DNA from: Dimorphilus gyrociliatus
Lineage: Eukaryota > Annelida > Polychaeta > Dinophilidae
Assembly: GCA_904063045.1 (NCBI GenBank)
Contig: CAJFCJ010000006.1
Location: 1,461,745 to 1,525,744, forward strand
Reading direction: 5' to 3'
Length of the DNA: 64,000 nucleotides
The first letter of the stretch is position 1. Each line of letters starts with the position of its first letter. The position numbers were made by a program, and so were the translations under genes. Positions 1 to 12,266 of this stretch are shown piece after piece. The notes beneath the pieces were generated by a model. It was not told where the DNA came from and did not search any database. It saw only the letters and a program-made list of their open reading frames with translations.

Positions 1-3000
1 ATAACATTTCCCACCTTGCAGCCAATTCTCGCGAAGGATTTCGAAATACTTTTCTTTTTCCAGATGTTCTATCTTTAAATTGGAAAAAATACCAAACATA
101 AATAGCTATTAATTTCAGTTGAAATGAGGGATTATAAAAATAGATTTTATCAGATCTAATTACTAACAACCCTATCGAATTGTCGTGTGTAAGAAAATCG
201 TTTTCTGAACATAATCGCATGTTTAAAGTAATTGGAGCCGTCTTGAATGACCTTGTAAGAACAGTTATCAAAAGATGAAGTATACTCGAAGAGAGACAAG
301 CTAACTATCCAAGCCCACTTTTCTACTTAAAAAATATTTTTGATCATTATAGCTAATTAGTTGTTCTGTATATAATATAACCTCCAGTTTCTCTATATTT
401 CTCCAATCTCTTCCAACCATCCTCACGACTATCAACATACCACCGCTCCTCTTGAATTTTATCATAAATCTTTTTAAAAGTGCTCGACTTTGAATACTTA
501 AAGTAGTCGCGAATTGGAGAGAACTTTGTCATAAATAACTTTATTTCCTTATCTTCGACAAGATCAGTGAATGTTTGAATTTCTTTACAAATTGTTAAAG
601 AAAGTAAACGTAAAAAACATTAACGAAAGGATTAGCACTAACAAAAACAAAAATAATTTTACTTTGCTCTTCAATTTGTAAGAAAATATTTACAAAACTA
701 TTACAAAAAAATAAACTTGATATATGAAAGCAGAAAATCCACCAAAATGCAACAAGAAATTTGATAGTAATAGATTGACCTAATTTCTTTGGTGTTGACT
801 GATAAAACCAATTAGTAAATAATTAAAATAGAGAATAGTTACAGTAAGATTTAAAAAAGTTGTATTATTAGTAATACCCTTATTAAGAGGGCTGAGAGGG
901 AGCTAAGGAGGAAGTATAAAAAAGATGCTTCCTTCCGTTTTGTCCGGGTAATAGGCATCATAATATTAACAAAGAATAAAACGAAAGCCATAAATATTAT
1001 TGAAAAGAATAAACAACTCCATAGTCTTATATCAAATACTTTTAATAGCCTAGGTAAATAGGTAAATCTTAATAATGTATAATGAATGTTTTGCTCTGTA
1101 CATCTGCCCATATACTATATTATAGGTTCCATTTACCTAACAGTATATCAGTTATTCATATAACTCTATATGTAGTTTTATAAGATTGACCGAGTTATAG
1201 TATATGAAACATTTGCATTCATTATTAAACAACAAGAGGATCATCATTGTTGTACGTTATTCATTTTTACTTACGATAATCGATATTTATCAACTCGAAA
1301 TTGTGGTAAAATTGCGTAGAGACCAGTCTCGAGAAAAGGAACGGAAAATTCTAAAAATTCAGCGCTTGAACGAGTTATTGGATAAATTCCAAGAAAAAAG
1401 TCGTAGTCCTGGAAATTCTAATGAATTTTAAATATGTACATATGATTTTTTTCATTAGTTTTACCTCTAATATATTTCTTGTAGCGTCGATTAACGATAC
1501 CTCATTATCTGATATTTTATATTCTATCTGCAATTAGCCTCCAAATTAGCTGACTATATTGGATAATGTTGCATTGGCCTACTTCAAAGTGCAATCGTTC
1601 CCTAATCTTTTCGATTAGATCTACGAAATATCCTTCGTAATTCTTGGCAAAATGAACTTTAAGAGATTGTTTTAGGGCTATGCTCTCAGTTTCAATTAAC
1701 CTATTTTCGGGTATCTTTGAGATAAACGGTTTAAACTAAGTAGCGCCAAGATAGATAGATTGAATTTTCGACTTTACGCCATCTGGCGGACAATCTATAA
1801 TTTTAATATTGCATCATATCTATCTATCTATCTAGGCGGCTTGTACCATGCTCTGTGGCAAGTAGAGGGCTTTTAGTTGAATTCCCGACAGATCCATGTT
1901 TAGATCTGCTGGGGAAATTAAACTAAAGAAGGGAAAGATAATAGAAGATGTTTGATATTTCTTAATGGATCCTATCCTGTAAGGATCATATTTGTAAGAT
2001 TCGCCAGTCCAAAATAATTTCTTCCTCCACCGCTTGTCGACTAAATTATAAACATGATAAGTTTGCGTAGACTCATTTTCAGAGAAGTATCCGTCCAATA
2101 TCTACTCGAAAAGAAAGCAATGTTTATAACGAAGAGAATTCATAGAGGGTAACTAACATTAGCCAATAGCGTTGATTTGATACTTTTGTTCATATTATAT
2201 GGCTTAAAGCAACTTTGATGAACCGAGGAATTTAGAGATTCAACATATGTAACATTATCTATCACATACGAAGCAATAGTTGCAATATTGGTATAAATAG
2301 TCTTCAAGCTATTCTGTTTAAGAGAAAATTACTTCTTTTATGTTAAAAAAACCAAAAGTGATTAAATTATAGAATGTTATTACTTCGTTATCCTGATTAA
2401 AAGTTAAATTAGCATTATGTTTAAGTAGGTCAGTAGAAATACCTAACAAACCATGATTCTTTTCCATAAAATCTTTACTCTATTATTAAAAAAACTATCT
2501 ATTAGACATTTTTATAAATATTTCTAAAAAACCAAATACAATTATGTATGCCTATATGAATAATCTTACTATATCAGATGTTAGAGAGGATGATAATATC
2601 CAAGCCCACCCACTCGAAAGGGTAGCTAAATTTACAGCCTCTTGTAACAAATATTCGATTTTATACGTCCAACTGCCGTTAAAATAAAGATGAAAATTTT
2701 CTGGATAGTATAGAACATAAACAATTCTAAAATCTGGTCGATGATTTCAATAATTAATGAGAATTAGGTGGTAATTAATTTACCGGAAGTTGATAAATCA
2801 TATAAAACACGTTTGACACTTTTCGAGAAGGTATGATGGTCTAAATCAAAATTTAAATAAAAAACTTTCCCTTCATAGTCGAAATCGTCTAGGAGTTTTA
2901 GAGTATAATTAATTTCTATGAATGGATAAAAAGAACATTAGAACATTTCTTAAGCCTATAAATGGTGAGGAAATAGAAACAATTCGATATAGGGTATTGT

Positions 3001-3533
3001 TATTCTATTTCCTCTATTTACACGATAAAAAAAAGAAAAAAGTCTGAGACTTATTGATCTAACCGAACGACGAATCTAAGCATAAAATAGCTACTCTTCT
3101 CCAGGAAAAATATCTGATCAGGGCAAAGAATGCCCGAATTTCGTTTTGTGCTCTTTTTTCAAAGTATTCCCTAATTGACGGGAACCATCTTAACTGGTAG
3201 AGAAATGGAGGTATAATAATAACTCCGTATTCAGAAGAAATCTCCAATAATGACAAGCTGTTTTCAGTATTTCTAGGGCCAATCATCAAACTAACACCAC
3301 TATCCAATAATTGACAAACTATTGTAGTGAAATACTTTAGAAAACTATCAACTATTGTACAAAGCAATAAAAGAATATTTATTAACATTTATCACGGACG
3401 TCAAATGCGTTATTCTGTTCTGTTGTTTTGAAAATTAATTCATACTGTATTGAAGTGTTCTCAAGCCGAAAATTTAAGGATTTTTCCATTATTTCCTTTA
3501 TTTGTAAAGTAGAATTTCTATCCAAAAATATAC
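1..3533 (-). CDS. Ionotropic glutamate receptor-like channel, partial (C-terminus beyond the left edge)
   Basis: Ligand-gated cation channel of the iGluR family, read leftward in about 12 short exons. The amino-terminal domain starts near 3533 (IFLDRNSTLQ) and continues through 3338-3060 (SLMIGPRN, FSWRRVAILCLDSSFG), 2900-2600 (WAWILSSS), 2470-2160 and 2098-1832 (DGYFSENE). Ligand-binding S1 exons lie at about 1720-1590 (YEGYFVDLIEK), 1530-1470 and 1408-1275 (PITRSSAEFLEFSVPF). M1 and the pore are at about 1111-851, M3 at 798-663 (PKKLGQSITIKFL), and S2 at about 582-390, 320-165 and below 75 (LFEYTSSFDNC). M4 lies outside the window. The Arg of S1 that normally binds the ligand alpha-carboxylate is Ser, and the M3 SYTANLAAF gate motif is not recognisable. 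No signal-peptide exon was found, so the 5' end is uncertain. AMPA, kainate or IR class cannot be assigned. Confidence 0.8.
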
Positions 3534-3912
3534 CTGTTGATATATCAAATGTTAATATATTTCCCTTTGTTTAACAGCTTTTCATGCATTCTTTGTTATT
3601 TTTATTGATACATCTGCAATATGACCATTTCTTTATCATTTCTTCTATTTACCTATCTTAATATTATTGCAGGAATAGAATAATAAATTGAAATATGCAA
3701 AGTATAAGTTTGTTTGCAAATCCATGACGTAATGTTTAAAATTGTGTCTATAGATGGCGTTTGCCTAATATTCTTTCGCAGGCCTAGATCTTCGATTGGG
3801 GAATATATTTTGGAATTTTAAAGCGTTACTAGCCACGTTTGGCAAACGATTTCTTCCGTCGTGTATAATAAATGTGAAATGCGTTTAAGTCGGGGAAATA
3901 AAGCATTTGAGA

Positions 3913-5107
3913 ATGGGTCGCCTCTTGTATATATTCAACCTTATATGGTTGGTTTCGTCGGTTAATTATGAAAGAGAGGGAATCTTCAAACATTATACCA
4001 TGGAAGATATTCGATTGAAAGATTTTCTATATCAATCGACTTACGTAAGATATGATCTTAATTGTGCGATTCTCTGCTTAGTTAATATCTATTGCTTCTC
4101 ATTCAATACTTTCCCGAGCGTAACCAGACCCGGTATGAAGCTATGCGAGCAAAATATGGAGACAATTGAGGGTTCTGGTTTTTATGTCTACAGTAAAAAA
4201 GGTGGAGAACATTACAAAAAGGTTCTTTTCTTATCATAATACTACTACAGTCTTTATTAAAATTGACAAACAAATTAATCTCTGCGTAACAGATAAAGCC
4301 TGATAATACGATTGATAATGATAGGGGAGTGACGGCTGCCGGATACCACAATGCAATTGCTTACCTAATCTATAATGATTTCATGCTAATTAGCGATATA
4401 AACAAGATGTACGCTAAACCCTACAAAGAGCTTCAAGTTCCCAAGATAGTCGAAGATGCTGACGATATACTGATAAAAGAAGCAATCGAACCAAATGTGC
4501 TTAATTTCACCTGGATTAAAGGTAATATAGCGAGAGAATTAAAAATACAAAGAGAATTGCTATAAATTAATTAGTCAAAAGAATATGTTTTTCGATTTTG
4601 GCAACGCCCTCTAACGATGTCTTTAAGTTGAAAAAACATGCGTTACCAGATCGAAATTAGCTAAGCTAATTATTAATGAACAACTACCAGGTTAACGTGT
4701 TGATTGTTTATCTTTTTTTTTTAAAAATAGGAAGTGGGTTATTCGAAAATCAATACGACATTCAATTAAAGAATTGGAGATCACAACCTACCCATATTGG
4801 TAACTTTAAAAGTAAATATAACGGCGTCGAAATAGATTCTGACGCCGTTCTAGAATATAATGGAAAAAGTTATTTTTTTAAAAATAACATAATAACTTCG
4901 TACGACCCGAATGGACCACTATCCGTTTATTATATTAGAAACAAAACTATACCCGAAAATCACTTCCTTCGCGTACCGAATGATGTAACAGCAGCGATGT
5001 ATGTTACCGCTAATAGAGCTTATTTCTTTAAAAAGAGGCGATTTTATCTTGTGAACTTGTCTTCCATGGCTGTCGAATTCATGTTTGTTACTCCAAAGTT
5101 CATATAA
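3913..5107 (+). CDS. Secreted PAN/apple-like plus hemopexin-repeat protein
   Basis: Three exons, 3913-4221, 4293-4521 and 4731-5107, join in phase to 304 residues. The N-terminus MGRLLYIFNLIWLVSS looks like a signal peptide. Residues about 20-100 have spaced cysteines and the pattern CAILCLVNIYCFSFN, which resembles a PAN/apple module. Exons 2 and 3 hold three hemopexin-like blades: GVTAAGYHNAIAYLIYND, DSDAVLEYNGKSYFFKNN and DVTAAMYVTANRAYFFKK, each with the A-x-x-Y-x-x-x-x-Y/F-F pattern. There is no metalloprotease domain. It is likely an extracellular binding protein with unknown ligand. AATAAA-like signals follow the stop near 5140-5160. The ATG at 3913 is chosen because upstream in-frame sequence has no ATG. 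The hemopexin call is better supported than the PAN call. Confidence 0.72.
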
Positions 5108-5282
5108 TAAACAGAACTAATGGACTATAACTTTGATGCGTAATAAATAATAAATAACGCATAAAAGGCCTATATATTGTACATAACAGCGAGCTGTTGA
5201 ATTAAATAATTAAATATGCAAATATGCAAATGAATTGAGCGCGCGCGAGAGCGCCAGCCTGTCTAACGATCAATCGGCGCGT

Positions 5283-8200
5283 ATGGCGTCGAACGAAGAG
5301 GAACGAGTGGAGTTAAACGGCACCGATCTGGAAGAGGTCGTCATCGAGAGGAGAAGAGTTGCTCCTGCTTTTGAGCCGACCAGAGTTCGAGGAAGAGAAG
5401 TTCTACTCGCTATTACCGTATTTTTTATGACCTCATTATGTATAGGACTAATTGTCTGTTTAACAACTGTGAAACCGGCGTTTAGTACGGCTGAAGGTCG
5501 CAGACAAGAACTATGCGAAGATGAATCTTGTTTGAAATCTTCTGTTTATATAACGAGCAAGGCAAACTTTTCGGTTGATCCCTGTGAAAACTTTTACAAC
5601 TATGCGTGCGGAAAGTTTGAGAAAAAGAAGGCTTTTGGCGACCAGGTTGACGACGAGATCTTAGCGGAGGTAAATCAGAGATTAAGGAAGGTGATTGAAA
5701 ATCCCAAACAAAAAGATTCTGTAGTCGAAATGTATAAATTATTATACGAAACTTGTCTGAAGTCGATTGAAAGGAAAGATAGAAACCAGACGGAAGATTT
5801 TAGGAATATTTTGAAAGACCTCGGCGGTTGGCCTATATTAGGTTTCATCTTCTAAACAGCTCAATGTTACTTTTACTAATATGATAGTTTTTTAGGTTCT
5901 TCATCTGGAGGAAAGAAAAATATAGATCTACAAGAACTTCTACAAAGAGTGTACGAATTAAGACACACGGATCTCTTTTATATTACAGTTTCCGAATCGG
6001 CTTTCCAAGAGAAGAAGCAAGTGATCAAGGTCGTATAGACAGTCTTTTATATTTATTGTTTATGTACTTTGTAAGCTTATTGATCTTTATTCTTCTCGCC
6101 TCATCAACAAACGCTACTATTCACGTAGTGTGAACGCTTTCTCAGTTTATTTCGATCCTATTAAGGCCTTTGTTACCCACACTACAAACCACTCTTTTAT
6201 AATATATGCAAAAAAATTTTTATAATGAATTTTATAACCTATCTAAATGTAAAATGTATACGATCTTTATAAGATTTCTTTACGATGAACTCTAGTTGTT
6301 TTCATAGTTTTACCAGACTCATACACCATCTCTCTATACCCCCCACCTAGCCCCCCTGCCCCCTTCTCTCTTCTCTCTCTCTCGCTCGTCTTTCTCTCTC
6401 ATCCCTTTTTTATATTAGTACGTAATTCTTGATATATTTCAACAAGTAGGAAAAAAAGAAGAATTTTTTTTTGCTATTAATTTTCCATTTCGTTCTTTAT
6501 ACTTTTTGTACAGTTACCTTTGCAAAATTTAAATAAATTATAGGTTTGCTCCATATATTTACAGTTAACGGCAGTTCAGATATTAGAGAATAATTATGAA
6601 GATTTAACGGACATAATAAAAAAAATGAAACAAGCTGCTATCTCTCTAGGAAGTACATTAACTGGTAAAGAAATTGAAGAGCAAGCATTGAAAGTGGCCA
6701 CTCTTCGGAAGGAAATATATCAGGTTAGAATAATAAATTAAAAACAAATAAATGGATTTTGAAAACATTCAAGTAATTTATCTTTTCTGTAAATAGAAAC
6801 ATTTCTATCAAATACGCTATATATGCAATAATACATACATTATGTGGTTTTAAATGTGCGATATGTACTAAATATGGTTCTGAAAGGATATATATATATA
6901 TACAGTATATACTGTATATAGTATATTCATGCATATTATATATTTTTTATGTTTTTATACTTTCTTGTTGTTCATTATTCATAAAAAAGTGAAATTAAAA
7001 AATTACGGTTGAATGAAATTACCCGCATTAGAAACAAAATCAATTTAAAACATTTTTTCTAACAATTTCTTATAGATTGCCAGTAAAACTCATATAACTG
7101 AGAAAGAACAGACGATAAGCGTTTCCCGTCTGCATGAACAGTCAAAAGAGGTTTGAGAAGTTTAGAGAATTGCTTTTTTTTTCACATAATAAGTCATTGT
7201 TAGTGTATTTTTTTCTTTTCTTTTCTTTACTATATAGATCAACTGGTTAGATTTATTAAAGTTGTTCGATAAAAGTTTAACAGTGAAAAGTATCATTGAA
7301 TTATCTCCGAATTTAGAGTATTATGGGAGATTATCCGAATTATGGCGTAAAACGGATAGAGACACTCTAATCAATTTCCTCTTGTGGAACATCTTATTAT
7401 ACTATAGTGAGAAGATGAAGGACATTTCTTCACCTTTCTCACAAAATTCTAACGAAAAAGAGTCATGGAAAAAATGTGTAAATGTCGTGACCTATTCGTT
7501 CTCCTCTGCAATCGGTTGCGATTATTCAAAGACTTATGGTGGAGACTCAAAAAATGTGAGTTGCATGTAATTACTCTTTTTGCATCCCTCTCGAGGAGAT
7601 ATTGGAATGTTAATTACATAGGAAATTTATAAAGACCAAAACAATTAAAAAGTATTCAAATATGCATTAAACATTGTTACAATTTCTTGTATATATATAT
7701 ATAGATTCGAAATATCATCGAAAGTATTAGATCTGTAATGAAACAAAAAATCGAAGAGGCGAGTTGGATGGATGATAAAACAAAGAAGCGTGCTGTAACG
7801 AAGGTAGGTAGCAATTACAAATGAGTTAGATTCATAGTTCTAATTAAGTTGATCCATTGCTATACATCTATATATATATATATACATACAGTTGAAAAAA
7901 TTGACGTATAACCTCGCTTGTGAAGAACAATTTACCCTTGGAAATAAAAAGAGAATTAACTTTTATAAACACGTAAATGGAAATTGAATTTTATTAAAAG
8001 TTATTATCAATGACTAAATGAACATTTAATACTCTATTCAGATAAACTTAAAGCCTTCGGATTCTTACATTGCTATGTTGAAGAAACAGGCCAAATTTGA
8101 AATGTTCAAGATACAAAAACAAATAAAATCGGGACGTCGTACAGAGTAGGCTTGCATACCAAGTTTAATTAAAACTTCTTAGATCTATAATTAATTATTC

Positions 8201-9314
8201 TATACTTCTATGCAGGTGGGCAATATATTTATTCAGTATAAATGCTGTTTATCATTTCCAGCAAAATTGGATGGGTATGACATATACTGCAAACATTTAT
8301 ATTCTGCATATATACTGTATTTATATATACATATATATAAATACAGTGTATATACATATCCATATTTACCCAATTAACATATATTCAATTTGGTAATCAT
8401 AAACGATTAAATTGTATTCAATGTAATCTATAGCTATCGCGGCGCCCCTGCTAACAGAACCATTCTATTCTAAAACTGTACCACGGTATGTTTTTAATTG
8501 CTTTCAAATAATTATATTACTAGTTAATTACCAAACATACTTTAAATAGGTACATCAACTACGCTAAACTAGGAACAGTAATTGGACATGAAATTACTCA
8601 TGCCTTTGATGATCAAGGTAAATAAATTATTTAAGAAATACTTTTCCTTACAAAAATATTTATTCCTAACCTAATTTTTAAAATAAAAAAAGGTTCGCAA
8701 TTTGATGAGAATGGTTCTCTGAAAAACTGGTGGGATGATAGTACATTACAGATATTCCGACAAAGAGTGGATTGTATCAAAAGTTTTTATGCTAATAAAA
8801 CTTTCCGGGGACTTTCAATTTTTAATGAACAATCTTTAGCTGAGCATATATCGGATATTGGTGGTATTCGATTAGCTTACGAAGTAAGTTAGCTCCGCCC
8901 ATTGAAAAAAAAATTTGCCTACTTCTTGAAACGAAATTCTCATCTGAAAAACACTAAAAATTAGGCATTCACGAAGGAAAAGACTCACAAAATATTACCT
9001 GGATCAAAGTTACCATCTTCAGAAGAGCAAATATTCTTCCTATCATACGCCCAGAATTTCTGCTCTAAAGAGAAAGAGAGTACGACGAAGACGACCATTA
9101 CCATTGGGCAGCATTTACCTGCATCACTTAGGTATATAATAGTTATTATCAAACAATTCGAAAGCCATTTTATAAATGAAATTTAAGACGGAATTGACCG
9201 TTTGTTCTCTCCAGAGTTCTGTATAGTTTGCAACAAGTACCAGAATTCTCGAAGGCGTTTAACTGTAAAGACGCAGACGAAATGAAAGCGAGGGAACAGT
9301 GCAGTGTTTGGTGA
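5283..9314 (+). CDS. M13 zinc metallopeptidase (neprilysin/ECE-like)
   Basis: Type II membrane ectopeptidase that would cleave extracellular peptides. The 14 exons are 5283-5841, 5896-6029, 6565-6723, 7076-7150, 7238-7555, 7705-7803, 7892-7972, 8042-8145, 8216-8274, 8434-8485, 8550-8617, 8693-8883, 8965-9131 and 9215-9314. They join in phase to 721 residues, close to the usual 700-770. A cytoplasmic tail of about 40 residues is followed by one transmembrane helix (LLAITVFFMTSLCIGLIVCL) and the family opening VDPCENFYNYACG. The zinc site is HEITH near residue 560, with the third ligand in EHISDIGG near residue 620; FFLSYAQNFC follows. The chain ends in CSVW, the conserved C-x-x-W end of M13 enzymes. 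All catalytic residues are present. Start at ATG 5283 (MASNEEE). Neprilysin or ECE subtype is not resolved. Confidence 0.93.
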
Positions 9315-9846
9315 TTATATAAATATGTACATATATATATAAATATACATATATATATATATATATATATTGTATGTATATAAGTTAATTTGTCTACTGC
9401 CGATTTTTAATGACTCTGTAATTGTTCTTTAAAGTTAATTTTAAGTTTAGATTATAACGAAAAACAACATTTTCTTAATTTGATATTACTTTCTTTCAAG
9501 TGAACTTTCATGTTGACCTTAAAAGTTTAGTTCTTATATAATTAAGAACAGGAGTGGTACGCACATTGGTTAATGAAGAAGGAAAAGTGTCATCAATTAT
9601 TCGACGCTTATGTCAATTGGCCGATTAGTATTTAGGTGTCTTCATCTAGGAATTAGCTTTCCCTTGATAATATTTTACTACTTAGTATATGAATTTCTGA
9701 CCGTTTAAAAATATTAAAAAACGCCAATAATTATATTTCGTACATTTTCATTATTACTAGTATTACAAAATATCTAAATAGATGTATTTTGTGATACAAA
9801 AAAAATTTATTTATCAGTAGACAAAGTAATTCAATTAACTAGTTAC
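9315..9846. other. Intergenic, convergent 3' ends
   Basis: This stretch separates the convergent M13 peptidase and NAA35 genes. It holds a TA-rich microsatellite near 9340-9372 and presumably both 3' UTRs. A short open stretch around 9551-9637 has amino-acid-like composition but no supporting start or splice partner. Confidence 0.5.
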
Positions 9847-12139
9847 TTAGTTCTTTAATGTAATGATGGGATAGTGTTTATGTACAGTAAAGTCAAACAA
9901 AGGGCGTTCATACTCCTTTTTGCCTGTAGAAAGAACGCTCATGGCAACAATGTTATATTTACAAATTCGTAATAAAGCCGTAGCTTGTTCGGTTTGGTTG
10001 CTAGGAGGTTGTTCGATTAAAGCTTTAGCGTGTTGAAAGCCTTTGCAAGCGGCTTGAAAGAGATGTTCAGGTTCGGGCACAGGTTTATATCTATTTATGA
10101 ACATATAAAAAACTTATTGAAGAAAATGAATTTAAAAAAATTACCTTTGCAAATCGATTGTGTCTGTAAAATGACAATAAGCCATTGGCTGTGGACTGCT
10201 CAAAACTTGGAAAGGTGCAAATCTCCTTCTGAATCGAACTTCTTCACTATCAAAAGCTATAGAAGATCCGTCAGCCAGCTCTAATTTTTTCGCCCTTATA
10301 AACCCAAGTAATGCTTTCAAAAATGCATTGCATAGCATTTGATGAATTTGAGCTGTATGAACTTCTTTAGCATGAGGTTTACCCTTTTTCTTCTGTTGTC
10401 TTCTCACTTTTTTAGCACTTTTGCCACTTTGAGTTTCAATCATAGCTTCACTTTCCATTAGAAAATTATCTGCTCTGGAAAGAGTAGGAATCCACCAGGA
10501 GCAGTGTAACTCACTGATATACCAATAAATATAATAATATTCTTGAGGAGAATATAATTCCAATTCAAAACCAAGATATAAATAATTAAACATTGCTTTT
10601 AGGACATGATATAAAACCCAAGTCACAAAACAAACAACAGTTTGTCCCTGCGAATTTTTCATTAGTAATCTATGTAAATAGGTGTCTAGTTTATCGGCTT
10701 CAGCTTCCAAGTTAGCCAGCTCTTCGAATATATGCGCTAACTTCTCACGTTGCCTGGCTCTATTTTGACCAGATATATTAACAAGCTGTAATATAGTATT
10801 AGCTGCTCTCTGCAGAAAAGCATCACAGTATGCTCTTGCATCTGGATTGCTACCTATACTTGATTTAGGGACTAGGGCTGGTGGTGCTATAAAGTTCCGA
10901 ATCGTATCCCTAACAACATCAACAAGAGGTTCGTTTCCAAAGAATCTTCGATTGATTGGAAATACTAGTAAGTGTAAAAGTGACCTAGATAGGACACAAG
11001 GAGACAATTTGCTAAAGTCTTCGAAAAAATCCATGGCTTGATGAAGAAAGGTGCATTTTGTTACACCAGTTATAAACTTGAATCTCGTACACATATCCGA
11101 CAGATATTTCATAGTATCTTCGATCGACGTAATTTTTGCGTATCTCGGAAATGTTGAAGGTAACAATCTTTGATTAACTAAAGGTTCAAACCCCATAATC
11201 GTTGGGTAATCGTGTAAACCACATTCTCTTTCCTCCGGCTTAATTCCTAAGTGTATAGTGCTTTGCATAGACAGTAAAACATCAAGAATACCATTAAGAT
11301 ATTTTTCTATATCATCTACTCCACTGCATTTGTCTTTAGAGAAAGCCAACAGAGTTGCATATAGAAAACGAGTGAATTTAATACGTGAATAAATAGCACT
11401 ATAAAGTTCGTGCTGCTTTGCTCTTGTTTCGTTGTCTTCGCCTTTGTCTTTTGTACTCCTAACTTTCTTTGCAAACTAAAATTTAAGACATAAGATTTAA
11501 ATGCGATCAGAATATATTATTATTAAAATTTATTAAAACTGAAAATTGTGGGCCATTTACCTCATCTTCCACTTCCCGAAGAGAAGAAATAACTTTGGCA
11601 CTGGGTACTTCGCTTGCCATCTTGAAGCCATACGAAACAGATTGAAAATCCTCCTCCTCGAAAACGCTTGCCTTGTTTATACGATCCCTAATTAAATCGA
11701 CTGTCTTGAGTATGGCCGTGCAAAACGATTTTAAAGTTTTATCTTTTATAGCCTCTGGGTTATGCAGATACAAATTAGTGAAAACTGTTTGGGCTAGAGA
11801 ATGCCCTTCTAACCAAGTTACCACACAGGCGTACGTTGAATCAATAATACCGATTAGTTCTTCACTTTCCAGATTATCATCTTTTATGATATTGGCTTTC
11901 AAAGCTTCATCAAAATCATACACTTTACGCTTAACTTGATTACAAAGCATTCCAGCATCCATTTTCGGATCCATCATCTCGATAGCCGACATAGCTTCGA
12001 ATAAACCAAAATGAACATCGTGAACTAATTCCCCCACATTTAATTGTTGACATAATTCAAAAAAGTCCTTTGTTATATCTTTCCAATTACAATTCTTCTT
12101 CTCTTCCAGAGAAGGGCCATTATCATCGGTTTGCGACAT
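9847..12139 (-). CDS. NAA35: N-alpha-acetyltransferase 35, NatC auxiliary subunit
   Basis: Auxiliary/anchoring subunit of the NatC N-terminal acetyltransferase (Mak10 in yeast), which works with NAA30 and NAA38 at ribosomes on nascent chains that start Met-hydrophobic. Three exons (12139-11561, 11475-10145, 10090-9847) join in phase to 717 residues, near the roughly 725 of the human protein. The Mak10 core is recognised by HFGLFEAMSAIEMMDPKMDA near residue 45, the segment TWLEGHSLAQTVFTNLYLH and the C-terminal FDFTVHKHYPII. Start at ATG 12139, head to head with MED17. The gene is complete and shows no anomalies. Confidence 0.95.
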
Positions 12140-12266
12140 TATATCGACTCTTTTCAGGACGTTGAGATAGAAATTCTAGGGTCAAGGACACTTGTTGGTA
12201 GTAACCGGTGAAAGCTGCGCATGCGTACTATCAATATACAAAATAGTCGGATGAATTTGGATTGAG
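12140..12266. promoter_or_regulatory. Bidirectional promoter of NAA35 and MED17
   Basis: Only 127 bp separate the two start codons. The interval contains TGCGCATGCGTA at 12216-12227, a palindromic match to the NRF1-type motif typical of TATA-less bidirectional housekeeping promoters. No TATA box is evident. Confidence 0.6.

Noticed and set aside
1204-1431. Charged plus-strand open frame inside the receptor gene
   Set aside because: The minus strand of the same bases encodes the pre-M1 segment (PITRSSAEFLEFSVPF) with splice sites, so this is its shadow.
9551-9637. Plus-strand stretch reading EWYAHWLMKKEKCHQLFDAY
   Set aside because: It faintly recalls a TRIAP1-like end, but no start codon or partner exon was found between the M13 peptidase and NAA35.
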